Below are positions 34,001-43,076 of a stretch of 64,000 bases of DNA, in pieces (the first letter of the stretch is position 1; each line of letters begins with the position of its first letter). The stretch covers positions 124,001 through 188,000 of the forward strand of contig NZ_KQ948988.1 in the NCBI RefSeq assembly GCF_001514265.1, read 5' to 3'. Origin of the DNA: Streptomyces resistomycificus (GTDB taxonomy: Bacteria; Actinomycetota; Actinomycetes; Streptomycetales; Streptomycetaceae). Under the pieces are notes generated by a model. That model was not told where the DNA came from. It saw only the letters and a program-made list of their open reading frames with translations, and searched no databases. The position numbers and the translations under genes are program-made.

Positions 34001-35515
34001 TCAGAGCTCCCGCTGCTCCAACGGCCTGATCGCCGGTCCCTCCACCACCTTGCCGTCCGTGTCGAAGCGGGAGCCGTGGCACGGGCACTCCCAGGCGCGT
34101 TCGGCTGCGTTGAAGGCCACCAGGCAGCCCATGTGGGTGCAGCGCGGGGAGAGGGCGTGCAGATGACCGGCCTCGTCGCGGTAGACCGCGAGCCGTTCGC
34201 CGCCCGCCCGGACCACCGCCCCCTCGCCCGGCTCCACCGACTCCACCGACTCGGACCCGCGCAGCCGGTCCCCGACGAAGTGACGGGCGACCGTGGCCTG
34301 GTGCTTGAGGAACGACGGGGCTTCACGGACCGTCGAGCGCAGTCGGCGCGGGTCGTACAGCCCGCTCCACGCGCACTCCTCGCCGGTGATCAGCGCCGTG
34401 AGGAGGCGGCCCGCCATGATCCCGCCGCTCATGCCCCAGCCGCCGAAGCCGGTGGCGACGTAGGTGTGGTGCGCGCCCGGGTGCAGCGGGCCGACCAGCG
34501 GGACGGTGTCGGTGGGGTCGTTGTCCTGGGTGGCCCAGGCGTGGGTGAGGGTGACGTCGGGGAAGTGCTCGGCGGCCCAGTCGGACAGGTGCTGGAAGCG
34601 GGCGCGGGTGTCACCGGTGCCGGGCGTGAAGTGCTCCCCGGTGACGACGAGCAGCCGGTCGGCGCCGTGCGGTGCCGTACGCACCGACCGCGTGCCCTCG
34701 TCCGGCGTGATGTACATGCCGTCCGGATCGCTGTCGGCGGGGACGGTCCCGGCGACGACCAGTTCGCGGCGCGGCGAGAGCCGGGTGAACAGCAGGGCGC
34801 GGTCGAAGACCGGGTAGTGCGTGGCGACCACGACGTCGCGCGCGGTGACCCGCGCCCCCGTGTCGGTGGTCAGGCGGCACGGCTCGCCCTCCTCCAGACC
34901 GATCACGGTGGTGTGCTCGTGCACGTGCGCGCCCCGTGCGAGCAGGTCGTCGGTGAGGGCCAGCAGGTACTTGCGCGGATGGAACTGCGCCTGCCCGGTG
35001 ACCTTCACCGCGCCCGCCACGGCGAACGGCAGACCGGTCTCCGTGACGAACGAGGCCGGCAGACCCGCCTCGTGGGCGGCGGCCGCCTCGGCGCGCAGTT
35101 CGTCGATCCGGCCCGCGTCACGGGCGTACGTGTACGCGCTGCGGCGCTCCCAGTCGCAGTCGACGCCCAGCTCGTCCGCGATCTCCGCGGCCCGCTCCAG
35201 TGCCTCGGACTGCGAGCGCGCGTACAGCCGTGCGCCCTCCGCGCCGCGGGTGCGCCGCAGCTTGTCGTAGATCAGGGTGTGCAGGGCGGTGAGCTTGGCG
35301 GTGGTGTGCCCGGTGACGCCGGCCGCCACCCGGTCGGCCTCCAGCACCGCCACGCGCCGCCCGGCCCGCGCCAGCTCCCACGCCGTGCTCAGTCCGGCGA
35401 TCCCGGCGCCGATCACGGCCACGTCCACGTCCAGGTCGTCCGTCAGCGCGGGGCGGTCAGGCCCGGGCGCGGTCTCGAGCCAGTACGAGCCGCTGACGTG
35501 CGGGTTCTCGGTCAT
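34001..35515 (-). CDS. FAD-dependent oxidoreductase with C-terminal Rieske domain
   Basis: 504-residue two-domain enzyme. Residues about 28-390 form a DAO-type FAD domain ([47 protein letters not shown]). Residues about 415-504 form a Rieske [2Fe-2S] domain with CTHMGC and CPCHGSRF supplying the two Cys and two His. The fusion is common in actinobacteria and is thought to pass electrons between flavin and cluster; the substrate is unknown. The ATG at 35515 begins the conserved region; ribosome site weak, and a longer frame reaches 35635. Confidence 0.88.
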   Translation of the reverse strand: MTENPHVSGSYWLETAPGPDRPALTDDLDVDVAVIGAGIAGLSTAWELARAGRRVAVLEADRVAAGVTGHTTAKLTALHTLIYDKLRRTRGAEGARLYARSQSEALERAAEIADELGVDCDWERRSAYTYARDAGRIDELRAEAAAAHEAGLPASFVTETGLPFAVAGAVKVTGQAQFHPRKYLLALTDDLLARGAHVHEHTTVIGLEEGEPCRLTTDTGARVTARDVVVATHYPVFDRALLFTRLSPRRELVVAGTVPADSDPDGMYITPDEGTRSVRTAPHGADRLLVVTGEHFTPGTGDTRARFQHLSDWAAEHFPDVTLTHAWATQDNDPTDTVPLVGPLHPGAHHTYVATGFGGWGMSGGIMAGRLLTALITGEECAWSGLYDPRRLRSTVREAPSFLKHQATVARHFVGDRLRGSESVESVEPGEGAVVRAGGERLAVYRDEAGHLHALSPRCTHMGCLVAFNAAERAWECPCHGSRFDTDGKVVEGPAIRPLEQREL

Positions 35516-35656
35516 GCGGGCCGAGTACCCCGTTCCGGCCCCTTTCAGCGGGACCGGTGTCCGGGCGGCGGCCGACGGTACTCGGCCACGTCGACGTCCG
35601 GCCGTCGGACTCCGCCGGGAGTCCTTGTCGGCCACGGGGCACTCCCGCCGGCCGGG

Positions 35657-37054
35657 CTACCTACGCCACGGCCCCGTCACCGCGAACGTCGTCCCGGGTG
35701 CGTAGCAGTTGACGTACATGGTCTCGCCGTCCGGGGAGAACGTCACTCCGGCGAACTCGCCCCACTCCGGCTCCTCGGGAGTGCCGACGTTCTGGCGGTT
35801 GCGAGCCATCGCGTAGACCTCGCCGCGCCGGGTGACGCCGTAGACGTGCTGGGCGCCGTTGCCGTCCTCGCAGACCATCAGGCCGCCGCTGGGGGCGAGA
35901 CAGATGTTGTCCGGGGACTCGCCGGGGAGCTGGACGTCCGTGTCGGGCCCGAAGACGATCACGAGGGTCAGCCGGCGCTCGGAGGGGTCGTAGCGCCAGA
36001 TCTGACCGTAGTGGTCGGCCGCCGATCCCTCCGCGCTGCGCGCGAAGGACGACACGAAGTACACCGACCGGCCGCCCCAGTAGCAGCCCTCCAGCTTCTG
36101 CGCGTGCGTGATGCCCTTCGGGCCGAAGTCCTGGAGCCGGATGGGGGTCTCGACGGCCAGCGGGTCCGGTACGTCCACCCACTCGACGCCGTCGAAGCAG
36201 GCGCCCGTCTCCTGGATCGAGGACAGGTCGGGCACGCCGGGCACCCGCATCGCCTGGAGCCGGCCGCCGGCGCGCAGCGAACCGAGGCCGCGCAGCGGCT
36301 TCTCGGGCAGGAAGCGGTAGAAGAGGCCGAAGGGCTTGAGGAAGGCGTCCTCGGTCTCGTAGACGACACCGCGCTTCGGGTCGACGGCGATCGCCTCGTG
36401 CTGGAAGCGGCCCATCGCGGTCAGCGGTACCGCGCCGGAGCGGTGCGGGTCGACCGGATCGACCTCGAAGATGAATCCGTGGTCCTTGGTGTAGCCGTTG
36501 GTGCCGGCCTTGTCCTCGTTCTCCTCGCAGGTCAGCCAGGTGTCCCAAGGAGTGGGCCCGCCCGCGCAGTTGACGGCCGTACCGGCGATCGCGACCCGCT
36601 CGGACAGCACCTTGTCGTGCGAGTCCAGGGTCAGGGCCGTACAGCCGCCCTTGGCGGCCGGGTCGTACGTCAGGCCGGCGACCGTCGGGACGGCGAGCGT
36701 GGCGGTGTGGCGGTTCTCGTGGTTGCGGACCAGGTGGACACGGCCGTGTCTGCCGGCGAGGGCCGTCATGCCGTCGTGGTTGGAGGGCACCTTGCCCTCA
36801 CCGGAGCGCAGCCGGTCGCCCTCGCGGGAGAGCACCCGGTAGCGGAAACCTTCCGGCAGGTCGAGCAGGCCCTTCGGGTCGGGCACGAGCGGGCCGTAGC
36901 CGGTGTGGCCGAGGGACTGCGCGGCCGCGGTGCCCGCGAAGAGTTCGGAGAGGTTTCCGGCGAAGGCGATCGAGACGCCCAGGACGCCCGTACGGGCGAG
37001 CAGCTGACGACGTGTCGTGGCGGGGGAGGGGGAGGGGGAAGCGGTCTCGGACAT
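35657..37054 (-). CDS. PhoX-family (DUF839) Tat-exported phosphatase-like protein
   Basis: 465-residue secreted protein. The Tat signal TTRRQLLARTGVLGVSIAFA is near residues 13-32. The beta-propeller starts with PLVPDPKGLLDLPEGFRYRVLS and contains VPSNHDGMTAL, LVRNHEN, CGGT-like TAVNCAGGPTPWDTWLTCEEN, FQHEAIAVDP and ESPDNICLAPSGG. The Glu/Asp residues match the Ca/Fe ligands seen in PhoX alkaline phosphatases. ATG at 37054 with GGAAGG upstream. Phosphatase activity and phosphate control are plausible, but I see no convincing PHO box. Confidence 0.85.
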   Translation of the reverse strand: MSETASPSPSPATTRRQLLARTGVLGVSIAFAGNLSELFAGTAAAQSLGHTGYGPLVPDPKGLLDLPEGFRYRVLSREGDRLRSGEGKVPSNHDGMTALAGRHGRVHLVRNHENRHTATLAVPTVAGLTYDPAAKGGCTALTLDSHDKVLSERVAIAGTAVNCAGGPTPWDTWLTCEENEDKAGTNGYTKDHGFIFEVDPVDPHRSGAVPLTAMGRFQHEAIAVDPKRGVVYETEDAFLKPFGLFYRFLPEKPLRGLGSLRAGGRLQAMRVPGVPDLSSIQETGACFDGVEWVDVPDPLAVETPIRLQDFGPKGITHAQKLEGCYWGGRSVYFVSSFARSAEGSAADHYGQIWRYDPSERRLTLVIVFGPDTDVQLPGESPDNICLAPSGGLMVCEDGNGAQHVYGVTRRGEVYAMARNRQNVGTPEEPEWGEFAGVTFSPDGETMYVNCYAPGTTFAVTGPWRR

Positions 37055-37158
37055 GGGGCAGCGACCTTCCTGCTGGCGGACAGGAAACTGTGACGTCGCC
37101 GTGTCTACCACCTACCGGGGGTCGCGGGAACCACGCGTGTACCACGCGCGTAGACGTG

Positions 37159-37935
37159 TCACGTGTCCGAAGGGTGCTCCGCGGCCTTCTCCAGGAAGCG
37201 CAGCAGCTCCACCGGAAAGGGCAGGACGAGGGTCGAGTTCTTCTCGGCGGCGACCGCCACGATGGTCTGCAGCAGCCGCAGTTGCAGCGCGGCCGGCGTG
37301 TCCTCCATCTGCTGCGCGGCCTCCGCGAGCTTCTTCGACGCCTGCAGTTCGGCGTCCGCGTTGATGATCCGGGCCCGCCGCTCGCGGTCCGCCTCGGCCT
37401 GCCGGGCCATCGACCGCTTCATCGTGTCCGGCAGCGACACGTCCTTGATCTCGACCCGGTCGATCTGCACGCCCCAGCCGACGGCCGGGCTGTCGATCAT
37501 CAGCTCCAGGCCCTGGTTGAGCTTCTCGCGGTCCGACAGCAGGTCGTCCAGATCGCTCTTGCCGATGATCGAACGCAGGGAGGTCTGCGCCATCTGGGAC
37601 ACGGCGAACTTGTAGTCCTCGACCTGGACGAGCGCGTTCGCCGCGTCGACCACCTTGAAGTAGACGACCGCGTCCACGCGTACGGTCACGTTGTCCCGGG
37701 TGATGCCCTCCTGGGCCGGCACCGGCATCGTGACGATCTGCATGTTCACCTTGTGCAGCCGGTCCACGACAGGGACCACCAGGGTGAAGCCCGGCGCCCG
37801 CACCTGACCGGCCAGCCGCCCGAGCCGGAAGACCACCCCGCGCTCGTACTGCTTGACGACCCGCGCCGCCGAGGCCACGTAGACGAGCCCGGCGGCACCG
37901 GCCGCCACGGCCGCCGTCAACAGCTCCTGGAGCAT
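37159..37935 (-). CDS. SPFH/band 7 membrane scaffold protein (slipin-like)
   Basis: 258-residue stomatin-like protein. An N-terminal hydrophobic hairpin (about 3-25) anchors it at the membrane. The SPFH domain (about 25-190) has VVKQYERGVVFRLGRLAGQVRAPG, then VTVRVDAVVYFKVVDAANAL and a coiled-coil segment rich in Glu/Arg/Ala (QAEADRERRARIINADAELQ). Length matches prokaryotic slipins. No partner NfeD protease adjoins it. GAGGAGG sits ahead of the ATG. Likely role: membrane microdomain organisation. Confidence 0.9.
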   Translation of the reverse strand: MLQELLTAAVAAGAAGLVYVASAARVVKQYERGVVFRLGRLAGQVRAPGFTLVVPVVDRLHKVNMQIVTMPVPAQEGITRDNVTVRVDAVVYFKVVDAANALVQVEDYKFAVSQMAQTSLRSIIGKSDLDDLLSDREKLNQGLELMIDSPAVGWGVQIDRVEIKDVSLPDTMKRSMARQAEADRERRARIINADAELQASKKLAEAAQQMEDTPAALQLRLLQTIVAVAAEKNSTLVLPFPVELLRFLEKAAEHPSDT

Positions 37936-38055
37936 CCCGGCCTCCTCGTCGAGGGGTCCGCTTTGTCTGCTCCTGCAACGATATGCCCGGTGTCCGGTCC
38001 GGGGCCACGACGGGCCCCGGACCGGACACCGGGCAGGAGTGCTGTGAGCCTGGTG

Positions 38056-39552
38056 CTACGAGGCTACGGAGATGGTCACCCGCTCGGGTTCCGTGCTGGT
38101 CACCCGCACGGGTTCGGTGCCCACCGCGCTGTGCCGCTCGGCCCAGTTCTCCAGTGCCGTACGGCAGGCGTGGTCCAGGTGGTGCAGCCCGGACAGGTCG
38201 AGTTCGACCGGGCGGTCCTGGGGCAGCGCCTCCAGGCTGTCGAGGATCTTCGGCAGCCTGAGGAAGGTCGCGTTGCCCGACAGGTACGCCTGGACGGGTC
38301 CCGCGCCCTTGTCTATGACCTCCAGCTTGATGTGCGAGGCCTCCCAGGCGGTCTTGGCGACGGACAGGGCCAGACCGATCAGAACGCCCTCGAACATGTT
38401 CACCGCGACGATGGAGACGGCCGTGATCACCAGGATCAGCGCCTCACCGCGGTGGCTCCGCCACAGCGACACGATCTCGCGGAAGGGGATCAGCTTCCAG
38501 CCCGCGTGCACCAGGATGCCGGCGAGGGCGGGCAGCGGGATCAGCGCCAGCGTCGACGGCAGCAGAGCCGCGAACAGCAGCAGCCACACACCGTGCATCA
38601 CGCGGGATGCCTTGGTCTTGGCGCCCGCCTGGACGTTGGCGGAGCTGCGCACGATGACCGCGGTCATCGGCAGCGCGCCGAGCGCGCCGCACACCGCGTT
38701 GCCCGCGCCCTGGGCCATCAGTTCCTTGTCGTACTCCGTGCGCGGACCGTCGTGCAGTCGGTCCACCGCGGCGGCGCTGAACAGGCTCTCGGCGGAGGCG
38801 ATCAGGGTGAAGGCGAGGATCGTGCCGAAGATGGCCGGGTTGGCCAGCTCGCCGAAGGCGTCCATGCCGGGCGGCTGGATGGAGTCCAGCAGGCCGTTCA
38901 CCTGGACGGTGGCGACCGGAAGGCCGAACGCCAGGGTGACTCCGGTGGCCAGGAGGACCGCGGCGAGCGCGCCCGGCACCGTCTGCACCTTCTTCGGCAG
39001 CCGCTTCCACAGCACCATCACCGCGACGGTGCCCGCGCCGACCGCGAGCGAGGCGATGGCCGCGGTGCTGCCGAGCGCGTCGGCGGCGGCACCGGGCAGC
39101 CCCAGGATCTTGTCGATACCGGAGGTGGGGGCCTTCAGCCCGGCCGCCGAGTACAGCTGTCCGGCGATGAGCACGAGACCGATACCGGCCAGCATGCCCT
39201 CGACGACGGAGACGGATATCGCCCGGAACCAGCGCCCCAGCTTCAGGGCGCCCATGGCGAGTTGGAGCAGGCCCGAGATCAGCACGATCACGCCGAGCGC
39301 GGCCAGTCCGAACTCGTTCACCGCCTCGAAGACGAGGACGGTCAGACCGGCGGCCGGTCCGGACACCTGGAGGCTGCTGCCGCGCATGAGGCCGGTGACG
39401 ATTCCGCCGACGATGCCGGTGACCAGGCCGAGCTCGGCCGGCACCCCGGAGGCGACGGCGACGCCGACGCACAACGGGAGGGCGACGAGGAAGACGACGA
39501 GGGAGGCGGCGAAGTCCTGCCGCAGATGGGGGAACTTGCTTCGATTCTCCAT
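38056..39552 (-). CDS. SulP-family anion transporter (probable bicarbonate or sulfate)
   Basis: 498-residue permease with about 11-12 hydrophobic helices. The N-terminal SulP signature region reads LRQDFAASLVVFLVALPLCVGVAVASG. A short STAS-like cytoplasmic domain (about 410-490, including RPVELDLSGLHHLDHACRTALENW) ends the protein. The carbonic anhydrase gene is immediately upstream (8-base gap), so HCO3- is the likely cargo. GAGGA lies 5-6 bases before the ATG at 39552, which I prefer to the frame start at 39609 inside the upstream gene. Confidence 0.9.
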   Translation of the reverse strand: MENRSKFPHLRQDFAASLVVFLVALPLCVGVAVASGVPAELGLVTGIVGGIVTGLMRGSSLQVSGPAAGLTVLVFEAVNEFGLAALGVIVLISGLLQLAMGALKLGRWFRAISVSVVEGMLAGIGLVLIAGQLYSAAGLKAPTSGIDKILGLPGAAADALGSTAAIASLAVGAGTVAVMVLWKRLPKKVQTVPGALAAVLLATGVTLAFGLPVATVQVNGLLDSIQPPGMDAFGELANPAIFGTILAFTLIASAESLFSAAAVDRLHDGPRTEYDKELMAQGAGNAVCGALGALPMTAVIVRSSANVQAGAKTKASRVMHGVWLLLFAALLPSTLALIPLPALAGILVHAGWKLIPFREIVSLWRSHRGEALILVITAVSIVAVNMFEGVLIGLALSVAKTAWEASHIKLEVIDKGAGPVQAYLSGNATFLRLPKILDSLEALPQDRPVELDLSGLHHLDHACRTALENWAERHSAVGTEPVRVTSTEPERVTISVAS

Positions 39553-39560
39553 GGCGGTCC

Positions 39561-40139
39561 TCACAGAGCCCGGAAGGAGTCGGAGGACACGTCGTGGGTC
39601 AGCACGCACCCCGTGTGCACCTCGTAGTACCAGGCGTGCAAGGTCAGTTGTCCGTCCGTCAGCTTCTTGTCGATGAACGGGTAGGACCGCAGCCGCAGTA
39701 CCTGGGCCAGGACGTGGCTCTGCACGCCCTCGGCCACGGCCGGGTCCTCCACCGCGCCCGCCGGGCGCGGGGTGGCGTGCGTGAGCCAGTCGCGCACGGC
39801 CGGTACGGCGGTCAGGTCGTCGCCCCGGACGAGGGCGCCGACGGCGCCGCAGTGGGAGTGTCCGCAGACCACGATGTCGCGGACGCCGAGCACCTCCACC
39901 GCGTACTCGATGGTGGCCGCCTCACTGGTGGGGTGTTCGGAGGCGTACGGGGGGACGATGTTGCCCGCGGTGCGCAGCTCGAAGAGCTCGCCGGGACGGG
40001 CGCCCGTGATCAGTGCCGGGACGACCCGGGAATCGGAGCAGGTGATGAACAGGACCTGCGGAGACTGGCCCTCGGCCAGCCTGGCGAACTCCTCAGGGCG
40101 CTGTCCGAACGTGCGGGCGTTGTCGATGAGGGGCTGCAT
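39561..40139 (-). CDS. Beta-carbonic anhydrase
   Basis: 192-residue zinc enzyme interconverting CO2 and bicarbonate. Zinc ligands and the Asp-Arg dyad are visible: CSDSRVVP (Cys34, Asp36, Arg38) and CGHSHCGAV (His, Cys). AGNIVPPY and EYAVEVLGV are conserved beta-class segments. AGGAGG sits in front of the ATG. First gene of a two-gene operon with the SulP transporter, suggesting inorganic-carbon uptake or pH adjustment. Confidence 0.94.
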   Translation of the reverse strand: MQPLIDNARTFGQRPEEFARLAEGQSPQVLFITCSDSRVVPALITGARPGELFELRTAGNIVPPYASEHPTSEAATIEYAVEVLGVRDIVVCGHSHCGAVGALVRGDDLTAVPAVRDWLTHATPRPAGAVEDPAVAEGVQSHVLAQVLRLRSYPFIDKKLTDGQLTLHAWYYEVHTGCVLTHDVSSDSFRAL

Positions 40140-40221
40140 GTGTGGTGACTCCTCCTGGCGCGCCGAAGGGCGCGTCGGGCTTACATGACAGAGGTGGGGG
40201 GATGGGGCAACTGCTCTGCTG

Positions 40222-40614
40222 TCAGCAGCGGAAGACCTGGAGTGCGGCCGGAGCGTGAGAGGTCAGGGGTCTCGACTTCCCGAAGGCTCCGTGCACGACC
40301 GGTCTGTCCACGGCCGCCGGATCCTGAGCCAGCAGCGGGCGCTCGGGCCCCTCAGGGGCGAAGTCGACGGCGCGGTGCCGGTCGCGGTTGTGCAGGGGGC
40401 CGGTCGGGCCCCCGGAGGGGTCGCAGTGGCGGAACGTGGCGGACTCGTCGCGCAGTGCCTTGCCCGAGACCTTGGTTCCGGGCTGGGCTTTGGCCACTGC
40501 ATGACGGGCCGTGTGCGCGGTCGCGAAGGACGCGGTGGGTGCGAAGAACTGGAGGGAGAACAGGACGGCGGCGACGACCGTCAGTACGGCCCGAGCCGTC
40601 GTACCTCGCAACAT
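40222..40614 (-). CDS. Small secreted protein of unknown function (130 aa)
   Basis: A Sec signal peptide (AVLTVVAAVLFSLQFF, cleavage near SFATA, about 35) leads to a mature region of about 95 residues rich in His, Pro and Arg, with two Cys (FRHC and the C-terminal FRC) that may form a disulfide. No recognised domain. GGAGGGGGACGC directly precedes the ATG at 40614, so the longer frame to 40665 is not needed. A palindromic promoter region lies just upstream. Confidence 0.75.
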   Translation of the reverse strand: MLRGTTARAVLTVVAAVLFSLQFFAPTASFATAHTARHAVAKAQPGTKVSGKALRDESATFRHCDPSGGPTGPLHNRDRHRAVDFAPEGPERPLLAQDPAAVDRPVVHGAFGKSRPLTSHAPAALQVFRC

Positions 40615-40659
40615 GCGTCCCCCTCCCAGCGATTCGCGTTCCACGCTGTCTCTTACCCA

Positions 40660-40687
40660 GACCAATGGTTGGTCAATGACTGGTCAA
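40660..40687. promoter_or_regulatory. Operator-like palindrome and repeats upstream of the secreted protein
   Basis: GACCAATGGTTGGTC (40660-40674) is a palindrome with a central odd base. TGGTCAA occurs twice exactly 11 bases apart (40670-40676 and 40681-40687). On the minus strand TTGACC at 40676-40671 could be a -35 box with TAAGAG about 15 bases on. This suggests tight regulation by a TetR- or MarR-type protein. Confidence 0.5.
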
Positions 40688-40807
40688 GAAACACCTTAGC
40701 CCGGCAAAGTTGTTTGCAGGGTTAACTTAACGTTTCGAGCTGAAGAGAGGCTGAAGCGTGTGTGGTGGGTGGCGCGAACCGACTCTTGATCTTGGGGAGT
40801 CGGTGCG

Positions 40808-41932
40808 TTAGGGCCTGTCGGAGGGCGGCTCGACGAGCCCCTTGGCGTCCCGGGCCAGGGCGGTGAGGCGGGAGATCGCCCGGAAGTACTTCTTGCGGTA
40901 GCCGCCGTTCAGCATCTCCTCGCTGAACAACTGGTCGAACGGCAGGCCCGAGGCCAGGACCGGGACCTCGCGGTCGTAGAGCCGGTCCGCGAGCACGACC
41001 AGCCTGAGCGCCGTCGACTGGTCGGGAACCGGCCGCACGTCGGTGAGGCAGACCGCCTTCAGGTCGTCGGTCAGCGCGCCGTAGCGGCTGGGGTGGACGC
41101 GGGCCACGTGGTCCAGGAGTTGCGGGAAGGCGTCGAGGGAGGCGCCCGCCGTGCGGTGCGCGGCCCGGGTGACCTGCTCCTCCGTGAAGGGCGCCGGTGC
41201 CTCGGGCAGACCGCGGTGCCGGTAGTCCTCGCCGTCGATGCGCAGGGCGCGGAAGTGCGCGGACAGGCCCTGGATCTCGCGCAGGAAGTCGGCCGCCGCG
41301 AACCGGCCCTCGCCGAGCTTGCCCGGCAGGGTGTTGGAGGTGGCGGCGAGGGCGACGCCGGCGTCGACGAGCTTGCCGAGCAGGGTGGAGACCAGGACGG
41401 TGTCGCCGGGGTCGTCCAGCTCGAACTCGTCGATGCACAGCAGACGGTGACCGGAGAGGGTCTGGACCGTCTTCTGGAAACCGAGGGCACCCACCAGGTT
41501 CGTCAGCTCCACGAAGGTGCCGAACGCCTTGAGCGCGGGCTCGGCCGGGGTGGCGTGCCAGAGGGAGGCGAGCAGATGGGTCTTGCCGACGCCGTAACCG
41601 CCGTCGAGGTAGACGCCGCGCGGGCCGGCCGGGGCGGTCGGTGCCTTGGCCCGCCCGAAGCCCAGGAAGCCGCGCTTGGTCCGGCCCGCCCCCGAGGCGT
41701 GTGCCCCGCCCAGCCCGGCCGCGAAGCCCTCGAGGACGCGGACGGCCTCGGTCTGGCTCGGCTGGTTCGGGTCCGGGATGTACGTCCCGAAGCGCACCGA
41801 GTCGAACCGCGGCGGCGGCACCATCTCGGCGACCAGCCGGTCCGCGGGGACGCGCGGCTCACGGGCGCACAGGGACAGCGGGGCGGGGTCGGCTATGGAG
41901 CCGAATCCGGACGCGGCGGGGGAGGTAGACAC
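40808..41932 (-). CDS. zapE: Cell division protein ZapE (AFG1-like ATPase)
   Basis: 374-residue P-loop ATPase. Walker A is GGYGVGKTHL (about 112-121), Walker B LLCIDEFELDD, and sensor motif ATSNTLP. The N-terminal PPPRFDSVRFGTYIPDP and the C-terminal LFSEEMLNGGYRKKYFRAISRL are typical of the family. In E. coli ZapE acts on FtsZ; the actinobacterial role is untested. GTG at 41932 is 37 bases from the divergent reductase ATG. An alternative start lies at 41971. Confidence 0.88.
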   Translation of the reverse strand: MSTSPAASGFGSIADPAPLSLCAREPRVPADRLVAEMVPPPRFDSVRFGTYIPDPNQPSQTEAVRVLEGFAAGLGGAHASGAGRTKRGFLGFGRAKAPTAPAGPRGVYLDGGYGVGKTHLLASLWHATPAEPALKAFGTFVELTNLVGALGFQKTVQTLSGHRLLCIDEFELDDPGDTVLVSTLLGKLVDAGVALAATSNTLPGKLGEGRFAAADFLREIQGLSAHFRALRIDGEDYRHRGLPEAPAPFTEEQVTRAAHRTAGASLDAFPQLLDHVARVHPSRYGALTDDLKAVCLTDVRPVPDQSTALRLVVLADRLYDREVPVLASGLPFDQLFSEEMLNGGYRKKYFRAISRLTALARDAKGLVEPPSDRP

Positions 41933-41969
41933 GGTTACCCATGCTAAGGGTCGTGCCACACTGCACGAC

Positions 41970-42857
41970 ATGCGACGCCTGTTTCCTGTGACCGACGAGA
42001 CAGTGGCCCGGACCCCGGGCGGTACTCCTGGTGAGGAGGGGGTGGGGGCCCTCGCGGAGGGCCCGGGGACCGACGGTGCCGGTGGGGTCGGCCGGGCTCA
42101 TCTGGTCGACCGCGAGTGGAGTCTCGCCGAACTCGCCGCCGCCTACGCCTATCCCGAGACCGGGCCCGCGGGCGGGTCGGGGGCCGGCGGGCCGGGAGTC
42201 TGGCTGCGCGCCAACATGGTCTCCACGCTCGACGGGGCCGGCCAGCACGACGGCCGTTCGCAGCCCATCTCCGGCGCCGCCGACATGCGGATCTTCGGCA
42301 CTCTGCGGGCTCTCGCGGACGTGGTGGTCGTCGGCGCGGAGACGGTACGCCAGGAGGGCTACCGGCCGGCACGCGCGCGTGCCGAGTTCGCGGAGGCGCG
42401 GGAGGCGGCCGGGCAGGGGCCGGCGCCCGCGATCGCGGTGGTCAGCGCGAGCCTGAACCTGGACTTCACCCTGCCGCTGTTCACCTCGCCCCTGGTGCCC
42501 ACCCTGATCCTCACCGGCGCGGCCGCGGCCCCGGACCGTGTCGCGGCGGCCGAGAAGGCGGGCGCCCGGGTGGTCGTCGCCGGTGACGGTGTCGGCGTCG
42601 ACCCCGCCCGTGCCGTACGGGCCCTCGTCGAGCTCGGCCACACCCGGCTGCTGACGGAGGGCGGCCCGCGGCTGCTCGGCCAGCTGGTGGCGGCCGGTGT
42701 CCTCGACGAGCTGTGCCTGACGGTGTCCCCGATGCTCACCGCGGGGGACGCGCAGCGCATCGCGGGCGGGCCCTCGGTCGCGGTGCCGCAGCGCTTCGAG
42801 CTGGCCGCCCTGCTGGAGGAGGAGGGGTTCCTCTTCGGGCGCTACCGGCGGACCTGA
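41970..42857 (+). CDS. RibD-type pyrimidine reductase-like protein
   Basis: 295-residue protein with the RibD C-terminal (dihydrofolate-reductase-like) fold. The family segments are LRANMVSTLDGAGQHDGRSQPISG, ADVVVVGAETVRQEGY and LLTEGGPRLLGQLVAAGVLDELCLTVSP. The N-terminal 45 residues are a Gly-rich extension. It lacks the deaminase domain and is not with rib genes, so the substrate may be another flavin/deazaflavin or pterin precursor. ATG at 41970; ribosome site weak and the promoter is shared with the divergent zapE. Confidence 0.82.
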   Translation: MRRLFPVTDETVARTPGGTPGEEGVGALAEGPGTDGAGGVGRAHLVDREWSLAELAAAYAYPETGPAGGSGAGGPGVWLRANMVSTLDGAGQHDGRSQPISGAADMRIFGTLRALADVVVVGAETVRQEGYRPARARAEFAEAREAAGQGPAPAIAVVSASLNLDFTLPLFTSPLVPTLILTGAAAAPDRVAAAEKAGARVVVAGDGVGVDPARAVRALVELGHTRLLTEGGPRLLGQLVAAGVLDELCLTVSPMLTAGDAQRIAGGPSVAVPQRFELAALLEEEGFLFGRYRRT

Positions 42858-43076
42858 GGCGGTGTGTGCCGGTCGTGAGAGGCCCGACGCGCCGGAAACG
42901 CGTTCGGTCGGTACCGGTGGTAACGACATCCGTGGAATGAGCCGTTCCGTTTAGCTTTCGACGGGCACACTGAATCCGGCAGTACCCGTGCGATCGCGGG
43001 GCAGGATGGTTTCCGCAGGGCCTCGCACGGCCCACCCAGGAGGGGCCGGCAGGACTCGAAGGAGAAGGGGCGCCAG

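Noticed and set aside
37055-37158. Possible PHO boxes upstream of the PhoX-like gene
   Set aside because: Only one weak GGTTCCC-like unit is visible, without the required tandem 11-base repeats.
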